Below are positions 15,914 through 25,067 of a stretch of 64,000 nt of DNA, one piece after another; position 1 is the first letter of the stretch, and each line of letters begins with the position of its first letter. The translations under genes were made by a program, and so were the position numbers. The notes beneath the pieces are model-generated. The model made no database searches. It worked only from the letters and a program-made list of their open reading frames with translations, and was not told where the DNA came from. The stretch comes from Ilumatobacter sp963746265 (GTDB lineage: Bacteria; Actinomycetota; Acidimicrobiia; Acidimicrobiales; Ilumatobacteraceae): positions 1-64,000 of the forward strand of contig CAVVAM010000015.1 of NCBI GenBank assembly GCA_963746265.1. Direction: 5' to 3'.

Positions 15914-18900
15914 GTGACGACAGGGACTACGCGGAGACCGACATCGCGGTCGTCGGGATCGCCGGCCGGTTCCCCGGTGCCGACGATGTCGACGCACTGT
16001 GGCAGCGGGTCGTCGCCGGCGACGACTGCCTCACGGACGTGTCGATCGACGAGGCGCGTGCCGGCGGCGCCACCGACGCCGACCTGCGCGATCCGAACTA
16101 CGTACGGCGCAGCGGCATGCTCGCCGACGTGGCCGGCTTCGACCACGAGTTCTTCGGGATCGGCAGCCGTGACGCCGACGTCATGGACCCACAGCACCGA
16201 CACTTCCTCGAGTGCGCCTGGGCCGCGCTCGAGATGTCGACCAACCTGCCCGAGACGTTCGACGGCGCGATCGGGGTGTTCGGCGGGTGCGGCATGAACA
16301 CCTACCTGGTCAACAACCTCCTGACGGCACCCGGCGTGCTCGACAACATGGGATGGTTCCTGCTGCGGCACACGGGCAACGACAAGGACTTCCTGGTCAA
16401 CAACGTCGCCTACCGCCTCGATCTGCGCGGGCCGGCCGTCAACGTCCAGACCGCATGCTCGACGTCGCTCGTCGCAGTGCATCTGGCGGTCCAGAGCCTG
16501 CTGTCGTTCGAGTGCGACCTCGCGCTCGCCGGTGGCGCCACGATCGAGGTGCCCCACGGCGTCGGCTACACCTACCACGAAGGCGAGATCCTCTCCCCCG
16601 ACGGCCATTGCCGGGCGTTCGACGAAGCCTCCGGCGGCACCGTCCTCACGAGCGGCGTCGGCATGGTCGCCATGCGGCGCCTCGAGGACGCGATCGAAGC
16701 CGGCGACCCCGTGCTCGCGATCGTGAAGGCCAGCGCGATCAACAACGACGGCGCGCGCAAGGTCGGGTTCCTCGCACCCAGCGTCGACGGTCACGCCGAC
16801 GTCGTGCGCGAGGCGCTGACCGTTGCCGATCTCCGCGCCGACGACATCCAGCTGGTCGAGGCACACGGGACCGGCACGGCGGTGGGCGATCCGATCGAGG
16901 TCGCCGCGCTCACCGAGGCGTTCCGATCGTCGAGCGATGCGACGGGATTCTGCCGTCTCACGTCGACCAAGCCGAACATCGGCCACCTCGACACCGCAGC
17001 GGGCGCCGCAAGTCTGATCAAGGTCGTGCAGGCGCTCCGTCACCGGACGCTGCCGCCGATGGCCAACCACACGGCACCGAGCCCGCTGGTCGACTGGGAA
17101 CGCTCGCCGTTCGTGGTCTCCGATTCGGCAGTGGAGTGGCCGGCGGATCGGCCGCGTCGCGCCGGCATCAGTTCGCTCGGCGTGGGCGGCACGAACGCGC
17201 ACGTACTGGTCGAGGAGGCGCCGGAACCGACACCGACGCCGCCGTCGATGCCCGAGCAGACGCTCGCGCTGTCGGCGATGAGCAAGGGGTCCGTCGAGGG
17301 TGCCGCCGTGCGCCTCGCCGATCACCTCGAACGGAATCCCGAGCTCGAGCTCGCCGACGTCGCGCACACGTTGATCACCGGCCGCCGCGCGATGCCGCAG
17401 CGGCGCGTCGTCACGGCGACCTCGCGTGATGAGGCGATCGCACTGCTGCGCAAGCCCGACCGTCACCGCTCGTTCGCCGCCCAGCGCCCCGACGACGGGG
17501 CTCGGCTCGGCTTCATGTTCCCCGGTGGTGGCTCCCAGTACCGCGGCATGGGCGCCGGACTCGACGAGCGGTTCTCCACATTCCACGAGATCCGCGACCG
17601 GGGCGCCACGATCGTCCGCGATCTCGGCGGGCCCGATCTCGCGCCTGGCTTCCAGCTCGGTGACGACGACGAGCGGCTGCGCCTCCCGACCGTGTCGCTG
17701 CCGTCGGTCTTCGTCACGTCGGTGGCACTCGCACGACAGTGGATGGAGTTCGGCGCCCAACCCGACGTGCTCCTCGGGCACAGCCTCGGCGAATACGTCG
17801 CAGCTCACCTTGCCGGCGTCATCGGTCTCGAAGACGCATTGTCGCTCGTGGTCAAGCGGTCACAGCTGATGGAGCAGGTGGGTGGACCCGACACGGCCAT
17901 GCTGGTCGTGCCGCTCGACGAAGAGCGGGTCGTGTCGATGCTGCCCGACTCGCTGTCGTTGGCCACGATCAACGCCGCCGACGAGTGCGTCGTCGCCGGT
18001 CAGGTCGACGACGTCGATGCGTTCGCCGACGAGTTGCGTGCGATCGAAGCCTCGCCGATCAAGATCCCTCTGGCCGCAGCCGCACACAGCTACCTGCTCG
18101 ACCCCGTTCTCGACGAGTTCCGGAGCGCCGTTCGGACGGTCTCGCTGTCGGCCCCGCAGATCCCGTATCCGTCCAATCTCACGGGCACGTGGATCACCGA
18201 GGACCAGGCCACCGACCCGGACTACTGGGTCGACCACTTGCGCGGCACCGTTCGGTTCCTCGATGGCGTCCGCACCGTGTGCGCCGACCGGCCCACGGTG
18301 CTGAGCGAGCTCGGCCCCGGCCACTCGCTCTCCTCGGCCGCTCGACGGACCGACAGTGGGCCCGTCGGCGTCGCTCCGGCGCTCCGGCACCCCGATCACG
18401 ACATCGACGACACCGGGTTCTCGCTTCAGGCCTACGCCCGTCAGTGGGCGCTGGGTGCCGACATCGACCTGCGTCCACTCACCGGACGCGACCGACGTCG
18501 TGTCGTGCTGCCGACCTACGCGTTCGACCACGTGCACCACTGGATCGAACCCGGCGAGCGCCGCCTGGCGGCGTCGGCGACCGACGCCGCCACCACCGGT
18601 CCCGATCCGGTCGGGCTCGACCGCCTCGACGACCTCGACGACTTCACCTGGCTCGTCGAGTGGGACCAGGTCGACCCGGCCGCAGCGGTCGGGTCGTTCG
18701 AGAGCTGGACCGTGCACGCCGCCGCCACCGACGCCCTGGCCGAGCGACTCGTCGGTGAGCTGGCCGAACGTGGTCTCGTGGTCACCCGTGTCGACCACGG
18801 CTCGGAGCCGCAGCCGGCGGAGGTGTCGACGTGTCTCGTGACCCTCGCTCCCCCGCCCGAACCCGGTCGCCGCACGGCGTCCGAGTGGTTCGGTGACGTC

Positions 18901-21900
18901 GCTGCCATCGCTCGCTCGCTCGGTGACGCACCCGTGACGACGCGGATCGTCGCGGTGACCCGCCGGGCGTTCGCGGTCGAGGGTGCCGCCCAACATCCCG
19001 CCGACGCGATGATCAGTGGTCTCGTACGAGTGGCACACCGCGAATACGAGGCACTCGACGGTCGCGTGATCGACATCGACGATCACATCGACGTCGGACG
19101 GCTCGCCGACGAGATCACGGTCGAGGGCCCGGAGATCGCCGGCCTTCGTGACGGCGTGCTCCTGCAGCCGGTCGAACGACCGGCTGTCGTCGAAGCCTTC
19201 GGATCGACCGACTCGGCGATCCGTGACGGTGGAACGTACCTGATCACCGGTGCCTTCGGCGGCGTCGGGTTCACCATCGCCGAACACCTGGCCCGCGATC
19301 GCGGCGCCAACCTCGCATTGCTCGGCCGAGATCCCGTTCCCGATGGCGCCGAGCGGGCACGTTGGGTGCTGACCCACGGCCGCGACGACCCGACGAGTCG
19401 CCGGCTCCGGCGACTCGCGCAACTCGAGTCGTACGGCACGAAGATCGAGGTCGTCGTCGGGGACACGACCGATGCCGCTTCGCTGGCGACCGCCGTGGAC
19501 GAGGCCCGGAATCGCCTGGGCGACCTCGACGGCGCGGTGCACGCCGCCGGCGTCATGAACGACCAGCTGCTGGCGCTGGCCACCGACGACGATTTCGAGC
19601 GGGTCATCGCCCCGAAGCTGACGGGCGCTCTGGCACTCGCCGACCAGCTCGAACGTGTCGGTGCCGACCTGCTGGTGCTCATCGGTTCGACGAGTGCGAT
19701 CGTCGCGCCTGCCGGCCAGGCCGCGTACGTCGGCGTGAACACCGCGCTCGACCAGATGGCGGGCCGGAACGGCAACCTCCGGATCCTCACGATCGACTTC
19801 GGCCTCTGGGCGATCGAGGGCATGGCCACCGACGCCGCTCGGTACGCCCGCCTCGGGGTTGACGACCGCTCGTCGTTCGAACACCCCGTGTTCGACACGA
19901 TCGCCACCGGCCGGGACGGTTCGACCGTGCTCGCCGGCCGCCTCGACCCCCGGCATCACTGGGTGGTCGACGAACACCGCACCGACGAGGGAACCCCGGT
20001 CCTGCCGGGTACCGGTCATCTGGAGCTGATGTTCACTGCGGCGTTGGCGGCGGGTGTCGTCAGCCCGTCCCTGCGCGACGTGACGCTGCTCGAGCCGATC
20101 GTGGTGCCCGACGGCACGAGTGTTCCTGTCCGGGTCACCGTCTCGCCCGCCCCCGAGCGGCGGATCACGGTCGAGCAGGACGACGGGTTCGATTGGCGGA
20201 TCTGTTCCGAGGCGGGGGTCGAGCAGTCGGAGCCGACGGGACGCGCCGTCGAGGCGGCCATGCCACTCGACGTCGCCGACCCACTCGCCGTCCAGCGCGG
20301 TCGACTTCATCTCGGTGCCCATTGGGGTGCGGTGACGGGCGCACGTCGAGGCGACGAGGCGGCCGAGGTCTCGATCGAACTCGACGACGCCGCAGGCGAC
20401 GCGGCCGCGTGGTCGATCCACCCGGCGATCACCGATCTGGCGACCACGGCTGCCGTGGTGCTCGCACCCGAGCGAACCGACGAAGCACTGTGGGTACCGG
20501 TCCGGTACGAGCGGGTCGCGGCCAGGTCGCCGCTTCCCACGAGCGTCCGTGCCACCGCGGTACGACGACCGGTCGACGACGACCGGCTCGTCGCCGACCT
20601 CGACATCCGCGACCTCGACGGCAACCTCGTCGCCGAGATCACCGGGATCGAACTCCGACCGCTGGGCGGGGATTCGTTCGGGTCGCAGGAGCCCGAGCAC
20701 GAGCACGTGACGACTCGACACCGCTCACTCGCCGACCTCGCCCTCGAGCACGGCCTGAGCGCGACCGAGGGCGTCGAACTGTTCGAACGCATCGTCTCGA
20801 GCCCACACGACCGGGTGATCGCCAGCAGTCTCCGCCTCGACGACGTGCGGCGCCTCGCCGATGACGCCGTCGGCGGGCACGATGCGGCTGCGGCCGGCGC
20901 ACCGACCGAAACCCTGGCGGGCGCCTCCGTCGAGACGGTCGTCACCCAGATCTGGCGCGACCTCCTGGGCCTCGACGAGGTCGGCGCCGACGAGGACTTC
21001 TTCGATCTGGGTGGCCACTCACTGATCGCCATCCGCCTCATGAGCCGGCTGAACCGCGACCTCGGCGTCCGGCTCGAGCTCGCCGACCTCCTCGGTGCAC
21101 CGACGATCGAGTCGCTCGCGGGTCGACTCCGCGAGGTCGACCCCGACGTCGACGGCCGCCTCTCGACCGACGACGACGCCGGAGGCGAAGGCAGATCCGC
21201 CACATCGCAGCCCGGCGCCATGGCCGGCGCGGCCGGGTCCCAGCAGTCGGACGTTCGCCATCTCGTGACGATCAGCCCCTCGGGTGACGGCCGTCCGCTG
21301 TACGTCGTCCACGGCGCCGGCGGCAACGTCCTCTTCCTCTGGAGCCTCGCGAGGGCGATGTCCGGGCAGCGACCGATCTTCGGGTTCCAGGCCCACGGCA
21401 TCGACGGTGTGAACCTCCCGGACCCGTCGATCGAGGCGATGGCCGAGCGATACGTGACCGAGCTGCGGGCACATGCGCCCGGCCCGTACCTCCTCGGCGG
21501 CTTCTCCGGAGGCGGCCTCGTCACGCTCGAAATGGCGCGCCAGCTCCACGAGCTCGGCGACGAGGTCGAGCTGGCGGTGCTGTTCGACAGTGCGCCCACC
21601 GGCAAGATGACACCGGGCACGTCCGAGCGCGCCCGCAACGTCTTCGGCCACCTCCGGAACGGCTCGGTCGGACCGACGCTCCCGTACATCAAACGTGGCG
21701 TCAAGCGCCGGCTCAGCCGATTCGTCCCCGAGAAACCCGAGCGAGCCGCCGAGCACGCCACGCAGGAGCGGGCGCTCGGCTACGCCGACACCGACGTGCA
21801 CGGCTACGTGAACCTCTTCTACTACTTCTCGGCCGCGGCCGACCGGTACGAGGTGGCCAGCTATCCCGTCGACGTACTGCTGGTGAAGGCCGACCACGTC

Positions 21901-22062
21901 TGGCCGAGCCAGCCGTGGGACTACCACTGGAAATCGCACATCGAGGGCGACTTGACCGTCGTGACGACGCCGGGCGATCATCACTCGATGTTCTTCCCCG
22001 AGAACGCGCCACGTCTCGCAGCGGTGATCTCGCCGATTCTCGACCGACACGACGGGAAGTGA
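15910..22062 (+). CDS. type I polyketide synthase, KS-AT-KR-DH-carrier-thioesterase
   Basis: 2050 residues. KS with active Cys183 (TACSTS), His319 (AHGTGTA) and His359 (NIGHLD). AT with Ser625 (GHSLGEY). KR with GAFGGVG at 1114-1120 and the Ser1260/Tyr1273 pair (GSTSA; GQAAY). DH with His1356 (VVDEHR...PVLPGTGHLE) and Asp1509 (HPAITD). Carrier Ser1704 (LGGHSLIAI). Type I thioesterase with Ser1866 (GGFSGGG), Asp1893 and His2024/2025. All catalytic residues are present, so one full extension, reduction, dehydration and release is possible. KR precedes DH, unlike the common DH-KR order. The AT signature AAAAHSYLLD does not cleanly match malonyl (HAFH) or methylmalonyl (YASH) types. Its ATG overlaps the NRPS stop (ATGA), and its own stop overlaps the next gene (GTGA). 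Confidence 0.95.
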   Translation: MSDDRDYAETDIAVVGIAGRFPGADDVDALWQRVVAGDDCLTDVSIDEARAGGATDADLRDPNYVRRSGMLADVAGFDHEFFGIGSRDADVMDPQHRHFLECAWAALEMSTNLPETFDGAIGVFGGCGMNTYLVNNLLTAPGVLDNMGWFLLRHTGNDKDFLVNNVAYRLDLRGPAVNVQTACSTSLVAVHLAVQSLLSFECDLALAGGATIEVPHGVGYTYHEGEILSPDGHCRAFDEASGGTVLTSGVGMVAMRRLEDAIEAGDPVLAIVKASAINNDGARKVGFLAPSVDGHADVVREALTVADLRADDIQLVEAHGTGTAVGDPIEVAALTEAFRSSSDATGFCRLTSTKPNIGHLDTAAGAASLIKVVQALRHRTLPPMANHTAPSPLVDWERSPFVVSDSAVEWPADRPRRAGISSLGVGGTNAHVLVEEAPEPTPTPPSMPEQTLALSAMSKGSVEGAAVRLADHLERNPELELADVAHTLITGRRAMPQRRVVTATSRDEAIALLRKPDRHRSFAAQRPDDGARLGFMFPGGGSQYRGMGAGLDERFSTFHEIRDRGATIVRDLGGPDLAPGFQLGDDDERLRLPTVSLPSVFVTSVALARQWMEFGAQPDVLLGHSLGEYVAAHLAGVIGLEDALSLVVKRSQLMEQVGGPDTAMLVVPLDEERVVSMLPDSLSLATINAADECVVAGQVDDVDAFADELRAIEASPIKIPLAAAAHSYLLDPVLDEFRSAVRTVSLSAPQIPYPSNLTGTWITEDQATDPDYWVDHLRGTVRFLDGVRTVCADRPTVLSELGPGHSLSSAARRTDSGPVGVAPALRHPDHDIDDTGFSLQAYARQWALGADIDLRPLTGRDRRRVVLPTYAFDHVHHWIEPGERRLAASATDAATTGPDPVGLDRLDDLDDFTWLVEWDQVDPAAAVGSFESWTVHAAATDALAERLVGELAERGLVVTRVDHGSEPQPAEVSTCLVTLAPPPEPGRRTASEWFGDVAAIARSLGDAPVTTRIVAVTRRAFAVEGAAQHPADAMISGLVRVAHREYEALDGRVIDIDDHIDVGRLADEITVEGPEIAGLRDGVLLQPVERPAVVEAFGSTDSAIRDGGTYLITGAFGGVGFTIAEHLARDRGANLALLGRDPVPDGAERARWVLTHGRDDPTSRRLRRLAQLESYGTKIEVVVGDTTDAASLATAVDEARNRLGDLDGAVHAAGVMNDQLLALATDDDFERVIAPKLTGALALADQLERVGADLLVLIGSTSAIVAPAGQAAYVGVNTALDQMAGRNGNLRILTIDFGLWAIEGMATDAARYARLGVDDRSSFEHPVFDTIATGRDGSTVLAGRLDPRHHWVVDEHRTDEGTPVLPGTGHLELMFTAALAAGVVSPSLRDVTLLEPIVVPDGTSVPVRVTVSPAPERRITVEQDDGFDWRICSEAGVEQSEPTGRAVEAAMPLDVADPLAVQRGRLHLGAHWGAVTGARRGDEAAEVSIELDDAAGDAAAWSIHPAITDLATTAAVVLAPERTDEALWVPVRYERVAARSPLPTSVRATAVRRPVDDDRLVADLDIRDLDGNLVAEITGIELRPLGGDSFGSQEPEHEHVTTRHRSLADLALEHGLSATEGVELFERIVSSPHDRVIASSLRLDDVRRLADDAVGGHDAAAAGAPTETLAGASVETVVTQIWRDLLGLDEVGADEDFFDLGGHSLIAIRLMSRLNRDLGVRLELADLLGAPTIESLAGRLREVDPDVDGRLSTDDDAGGEGRSATSQPGAMAGAAGSQQSDVRHLVTISPSGDGRPLYVVHGAGGNVLFLWSLARAMSGQRPIFGFQAHGIDGVNLPDPSIEAMAERYVTELRAHAPGPYLLGGFSGGGLVTLEMARQLHELGDEVELAVLFDSAPTGKMTPGTSERARNVFGHLRNGSVGPTLPYIKRGVKRRLSRFVPEKPERAAEHATQERALGYADTDVHGYVNLFYYFSAAADRYEVASYPVDVLLVKADHVWPSQPWDYHWKSHIEGDLTVVTTPGDHHSMFFPENAPRLAAVISPILDRHDGK

Positions 22063-22727
22063 ACCGACACCACCGGTTCCGTACCGCTCTGGTCGCCGGG
22101 CCACTGCTGATCGCCGTGGCCGCATGCGGCGGCGGTGACGACGACGCCACCGACGCCGAGGAGGTGCGCGCCGAACGATGTGTCGTCCGTCTGCACGGCA
22201 AGGGTGCCGAGGGAGCACCCTCCACCGACGACGGCGGGGGCATCGCCGTGCTGTCCCCCGACGGCAACGGAACGGGCTGGGGCGGACGGCAGTGGGAGTA
22301 CGACACCGATTTCGGGGTCGCGGCGGCCACCGACATCATCACCGCAACCGTCGACCAGGCGGCGTGCGAACGCATCGTCGTCCACGGGTTCTCCAACGGG
22401 GCATCGATGGCCGCCGCCTTGTACTGCACCGGCGAGCAGCTCGACGGCCGACTGGTCGGCGTGATCGTCGACGACCCGGTCACCGATGCGGCCACCGAGG
22501 GATGCACACCATCGGACCTACCGGTGACGATCTACTGGACGGGAGCACTCGACGAGACCGCGCCACCGGGAACCCGGTGCGACTCGCTCGACTGGACCTG
22601 CGAAGGTGGGATCGTCCGTGGGATCGATGCCTATGCCGCCGACATCGGCGTCGAGGCGACGCCGAGCCCCTACGACGAGCACCGATGGTACCTCGACAGC
22701 CCGCTGCCACTCATGTGGCTGGGATGA
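22059..22727 (+). CDS. lipoprotein alpha/beta hydrolase, coupled to the PKS
   Basis: 222-residue exported protein: lipoprotein signal peptide (FRTALVAGPLLIAVAAC, lipobox with Cys about residue 23), a short acidic linker, then an alpha/beta-hydrolase-like core with the nucleophile elbow HGFSNGAS (Ser112) and a late DEHRWY that could carry the catalytic His. The GTG start at 22059 overlaps the PKS stop codon, so it is made together with the synthases. Position suggests an extracellular hydrolase acting on, maturing or releasing the product, but no substrate can be assigned. The end overlaps the convergent phosphopantetheinyl transferase gene by 17 bp. Confidence 0.82.
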   Translation: MNRHHRFRTALVAGPLLIAVAACGGGDDDATDAEEVRAERCVVRLHGKGAEGAPSTDDGGGIAVLSPDGNGTGWGGRQWEYDTDFGVAAATDIITATVDQAACERIVVHGFSNGASMAAALYCTGEQLDGRLVGVIVDDPVTDAATEGCTPSDLPVTIYWTGALDETAPPGTRCDSLDWTCEGGIVRGIDAYAADIGVEATPSPYDEHRWYLDSPLPLMWLG

Positions 22728-23334
22728 CCACGATCGCCACGACCCGGCCGGCCGCTCGACCCAGATCGCCGCGAACGAGCAACGCATCTCGGAGATCGGC
22801 GCGGTAGCGATCGCCCTCGACGATCACGTTGACGTCGTGGTGTTCGAGCAACTCGCCGCCGAGCACGCTCCACGCCTTGTATGCGGCTTCCTTCGCCACG
22901 AATGCCGTGACGGGATCGGGAACGACGTCGTCCGTGCGCACGACGAGCTCCGCGACTCGCGCCTCGAGATCCTGGACCGGTTCGACGTCGATGCCGATCG
23001 AGCGCACTGTGCTCGACGGGGCGAGCGCGGCGATCGCGAGTTCGCGATCGTGGGCCAGGCTGCCGACCACGCCGCTCGGCAGCAAGGGCGCTCCGCTCGG
23101 TGCCCGGAGGATCTCGACGTCGTCGTCGAGGAGCGTGCGCAGGAGGAGGCGACCGGTCGCGAACTCGGCCCGGCGCCGTGGTACGGCTCGCGCGACGAGT
23201 GCGGCTTCCGGGGCCGTCAACGCCGAGATGTCGCGCGCGTCGATGTGTCGCCAGGCGATGCGTACCCCGTCGCCCGCGAGCGCGGCGAGCATCGCGTCGA
23301 GCTCGTCGCGAGCCGAACCCTCCGGTCGCGTCAC
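22711..23334 (-). CDS. 4'-phosphopantetheinyl transferase (Sfp/EntD type)
   Basis: 207-residue enzyme that transfers phosphopantetheine from CoA to carrier-domain serines, here very likely Ser1441 of the NRPS and Ser1704 of the PKS. Motifs: the magnesium/CoA site GIDVEP and the signature FVAKEAAYKAWS, plus the N-terminal PRRRAEFATGRLLLRTLL. Start chosen at GTG 23334 (VTRPEGSARDEL), which overlaps the upstream gene's TGA as GTGA; a longer frame to 23403 would overlap that gene by 73 bp. Convergent with the NRPS-PKS operon. Confidence 0.92.
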   Translation of the reverse strand: MTRPEGSARDELDAMLAALAGDGVRIAWRHIDARDISALTAPEAALVARAVPRRRAEFATGRLLLRTLLDDDVEILRAPSGAPLLPSGVVGSLAHDRELAIAALAPSSTVRSIGIDVEPVQDLEARVAELVVRTDDVVPDPVTAFVAKEAAYKAWSVLGGELLEHHDVNVIVEGDRYRADLRDALLVRGDLGRAAGRVVAIVVIPAT

Positions 23335-23903
23335 GAACGAGCACCGAGTGGACGCGGCGACGGTGAACCGTCGGGTGAAGTCGAACGATCTGCCGGCACC
23401 CACATCGTGACCAGGCCGGCGACGAGCAGCAAGGTCATCTCGATCACCGTCCCGACCCGGACACCGGCGATCTCACGGCGGTGCAGCAAGGCATCGATCT
23501 GGTGGAGCGAGACGACACGGATCGCCGCATAGGCCGCGAGGGTGACGACCATCAGGCCCATCGGCAGGTAGCGCCGGCGCCGCTCCGGGGTGCGCCAGCA
23601 GGCGACCGTCACGGTGATGAACCATGCCGCTCCGAGTGCCACGACGACCGCAGCCTGCAACGGACGGCGGGTCTCGTACCAGCCGCTGTCGACCGCGCGC
23701 CCGCGCCCCAGGTCGCTGAGCAGCGACCCGATGTCGCCGGCACGACCGATCGCCATCACTGCGAGGAACCCCGCAGTCAGGTACCAGAACGGCGGCCAGA
23801 CGCCGTCGACCTCACTGGCCCGCGACCGTTCACGTCGTCGGGCGATCAGCGAGAGGATGACGAGGATCACGTACCCAATGACGCGGAGCCAGTGCGAATT
23901 CAC
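23331..23903 (-). CDS. hypothetical membrane protein
   Basis: 190 residues with about four hydrophobic segments: 8-21 (IGYVILVILSLIAR), 40-52 (FWYLTAGFLAVMA), 85-102 (AAVVVALGAAWFITVTVA) and 115-133 (LPMGLMVVTLAAYAAIRVV), with a further one near 155-172 (IEMTLLLVAGLVTMWV). No family recognised. Translationally coupled to the phosphopantetheinyl transferase downstream (GTGA), so it belongs to that transcript. It could be a membrane protein associated with the metabolite locus or simply an uncharacterised neighbour. Confidence 0.8.
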   Translation of the reverse strand: MNSHWLRVIGYVILVILSLIARRRERSRASEVDGVWPPFWYLTAGFLAVMAIGRAGDIGSLLSDLGRGRAVDSGWYETRRPLQAAVVVALGAAWFITVTVACWRTPERRRRYLPMGLMVVTLAAYAAIRVVSLHQIDALLHRREIAGVRVGTVIEMTLLLVAGLVTMWVPADRSTSPDGSPSPRPLGARS

Positions 23904-24019
23904 GTCAGCCCGCCACCGCCTCCGGTGATCCGACGTCCGCGATCGCTCCCACCTGCCACCGACCCGACGCTAGCCCGATTGCCCGATTTGATCTGCGCCG
24001 CGCCGCGGCCGTTCGACGC

Positions 24020-24505
24020 TCAGCCGATCCGCCCGGCCACCCCGGCGTCGGTGACCACCAGGTGGAGGCGCACGTCGTGGGCCTCCACCGGCAGCGACGG
24101 CACGAGCTGTGGTTGGAAGCCGACGCCGATCCACGCGCAGTCGGACCGCGTCCGAGGCAAGAATCGGTCGTACCAACCACCACCCTGGCCGAGTCGATCG
24201 CCGGTCGCCGTGAACGCCGTCCCCGGCACGATCACGACGTCGACGACCTGCGGGTCGGGCGGCGGATCGTCCTCGGGGAGCACCAGGGTCTTGCCCGCCG
24301 AACGGCACCATCCGACGAACGGCGCAGTGACCGGTTCGCCCGGCACCGAGTCGAACACCATCACGACGGTGGCGTCACGTACCTCCGGCAGGGCCCGAAC
24401 GTGTCCCCACAACCGTTCCGACCGCTCCGCGCGATCGGGCAGCGCCTTGCGCATCGAACGCATCTCGCGGCGCAGGGTCGCCTTGGCCGAGGTCGCGTCG
24501 ATCAC
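24020..24505 (-). CDS. 5-formyltetrahydrofolate cyclo-ligase family protein
   Basis: 161-residue member of the MTHFS/YgfA family, which converts 5-formyl-THF to methenyl-THF with ATP, returning it to the one-carbon pool. Seen: the N-terminal basic helix AKATLRREMRSMRKALP, the central VMVFDSVPGEPVT, and the phosphate-binding motif GQGGGWYDRFLP. Slightly shorter than the usual 180-200 residues. Placed 116 bp after the membrane protein gene on the same strand and divergent from the flavin reductase. Its product feeds 10-formyl-THF, the donor expected for the NRPS formyltransferase domain; this link is inference. Confidence 0.88.
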   Translation of the reverse strand: MIDATSAKATLRREMRSMRKALPDRAERSERLWGHVRALPEVRDATVVMVFDSVPGEPVTAPFVGWCRSAGKTLVLPEDDPPPDPQVVDVVIVPGTAFTATGDRLGQGGGWYDRFLPRTRSDCAWIGVGFQPQLVPSLPVEAHDVRLHLVVTDAGVAGRIG

Positions 24506-24529
24506 GCGCGCAATCTAGTGTCGACGCTG

Positions 24530-25060
24530 ATGAGCGAGACAGACGCCACGAGACCACCTGCAATCGACGCCACGGACTTCCGGAACGTGCTCGGCCACTT
24601 CCCGACCGGTGTGACCATCGTGTCGGGGAAGCACGACGACGAGCCGGTGGGGTTCACGATCGGATCGTTCACCTCGGTGTCACTCGACCCACCGATGGTC
24701 GGCTTCCTGCCGCAGACGAACAGCACCACGTGGGAGGCGATGTCGAGAGGCGGCGCGTTCTGCGTCAACGTGCTGTCGCGCGATCAGGCCGACCTGTGCT
24801 GGAAGTTCGCGAAGAGTGACAACGAAGCCGAACGGTACGTCGACGTCGACTGGCACGCGGCGCCCACGGGGTCGCCGATCATCGACCGGGCGGTCGCGTG
24901 GATCGATTGCGAGATCGAGCAGGTCTACGAGATGGGCGATCACTACTTCGTGCTCGGTCGTGTCGTCGCGTTGGAAGCCGACGCCGACCACGACGGCAAC
25001 GGGCCCTTCCCCCTACTGTTCTTCAAGGGCACGCTCGGCGGTTTCGAGTCTGAGGGCTGA
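24530..25060 (+). CDS. flavin reductase family protein (FMN-binding split barrel)
   Basis: 176-residue protein of the flavin reductase-like domain family that supplies reduced flavin to two-component monooxygenases. Seen: FRNVLGHFPTGVTIVSG, GFTIGSFTSVSLDPPMVGFLPQTNSTTW, FCVNVLSRDQADLCWKFA and HYFVLGRVV, in the correct order. Start ATG 24530 (MSETDATRP); a GTG three codons upstream is possible. It is divergent from the cyclo-ligase gene with only 24 bp between starts and is followed 7 bp later by the amidohydrolase. A candidate electron donor for the luciferase-like monooxygenase domain at 13.7-14.7 kb, but it may instead serve other oxygenases. Confidence 0.92.
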   Translation: MSETDATRPPAIDATDFRNVLGHFPTGVTIVSGKHDDEPVGFTIGSFTSVSLDPPMVGFLPQTNSTTWEAMSRGGAFCVNVLSRDQADLCWKFAKSDNEAERYVDVDWHAAPTGSPIIDRAVAWIDCEIEQVYEMGDHYFVLGRVVALEADADHDGNGPFPLLFFKGTLGGFESEG

Positions 25061-25067
25061 TCGGCCC

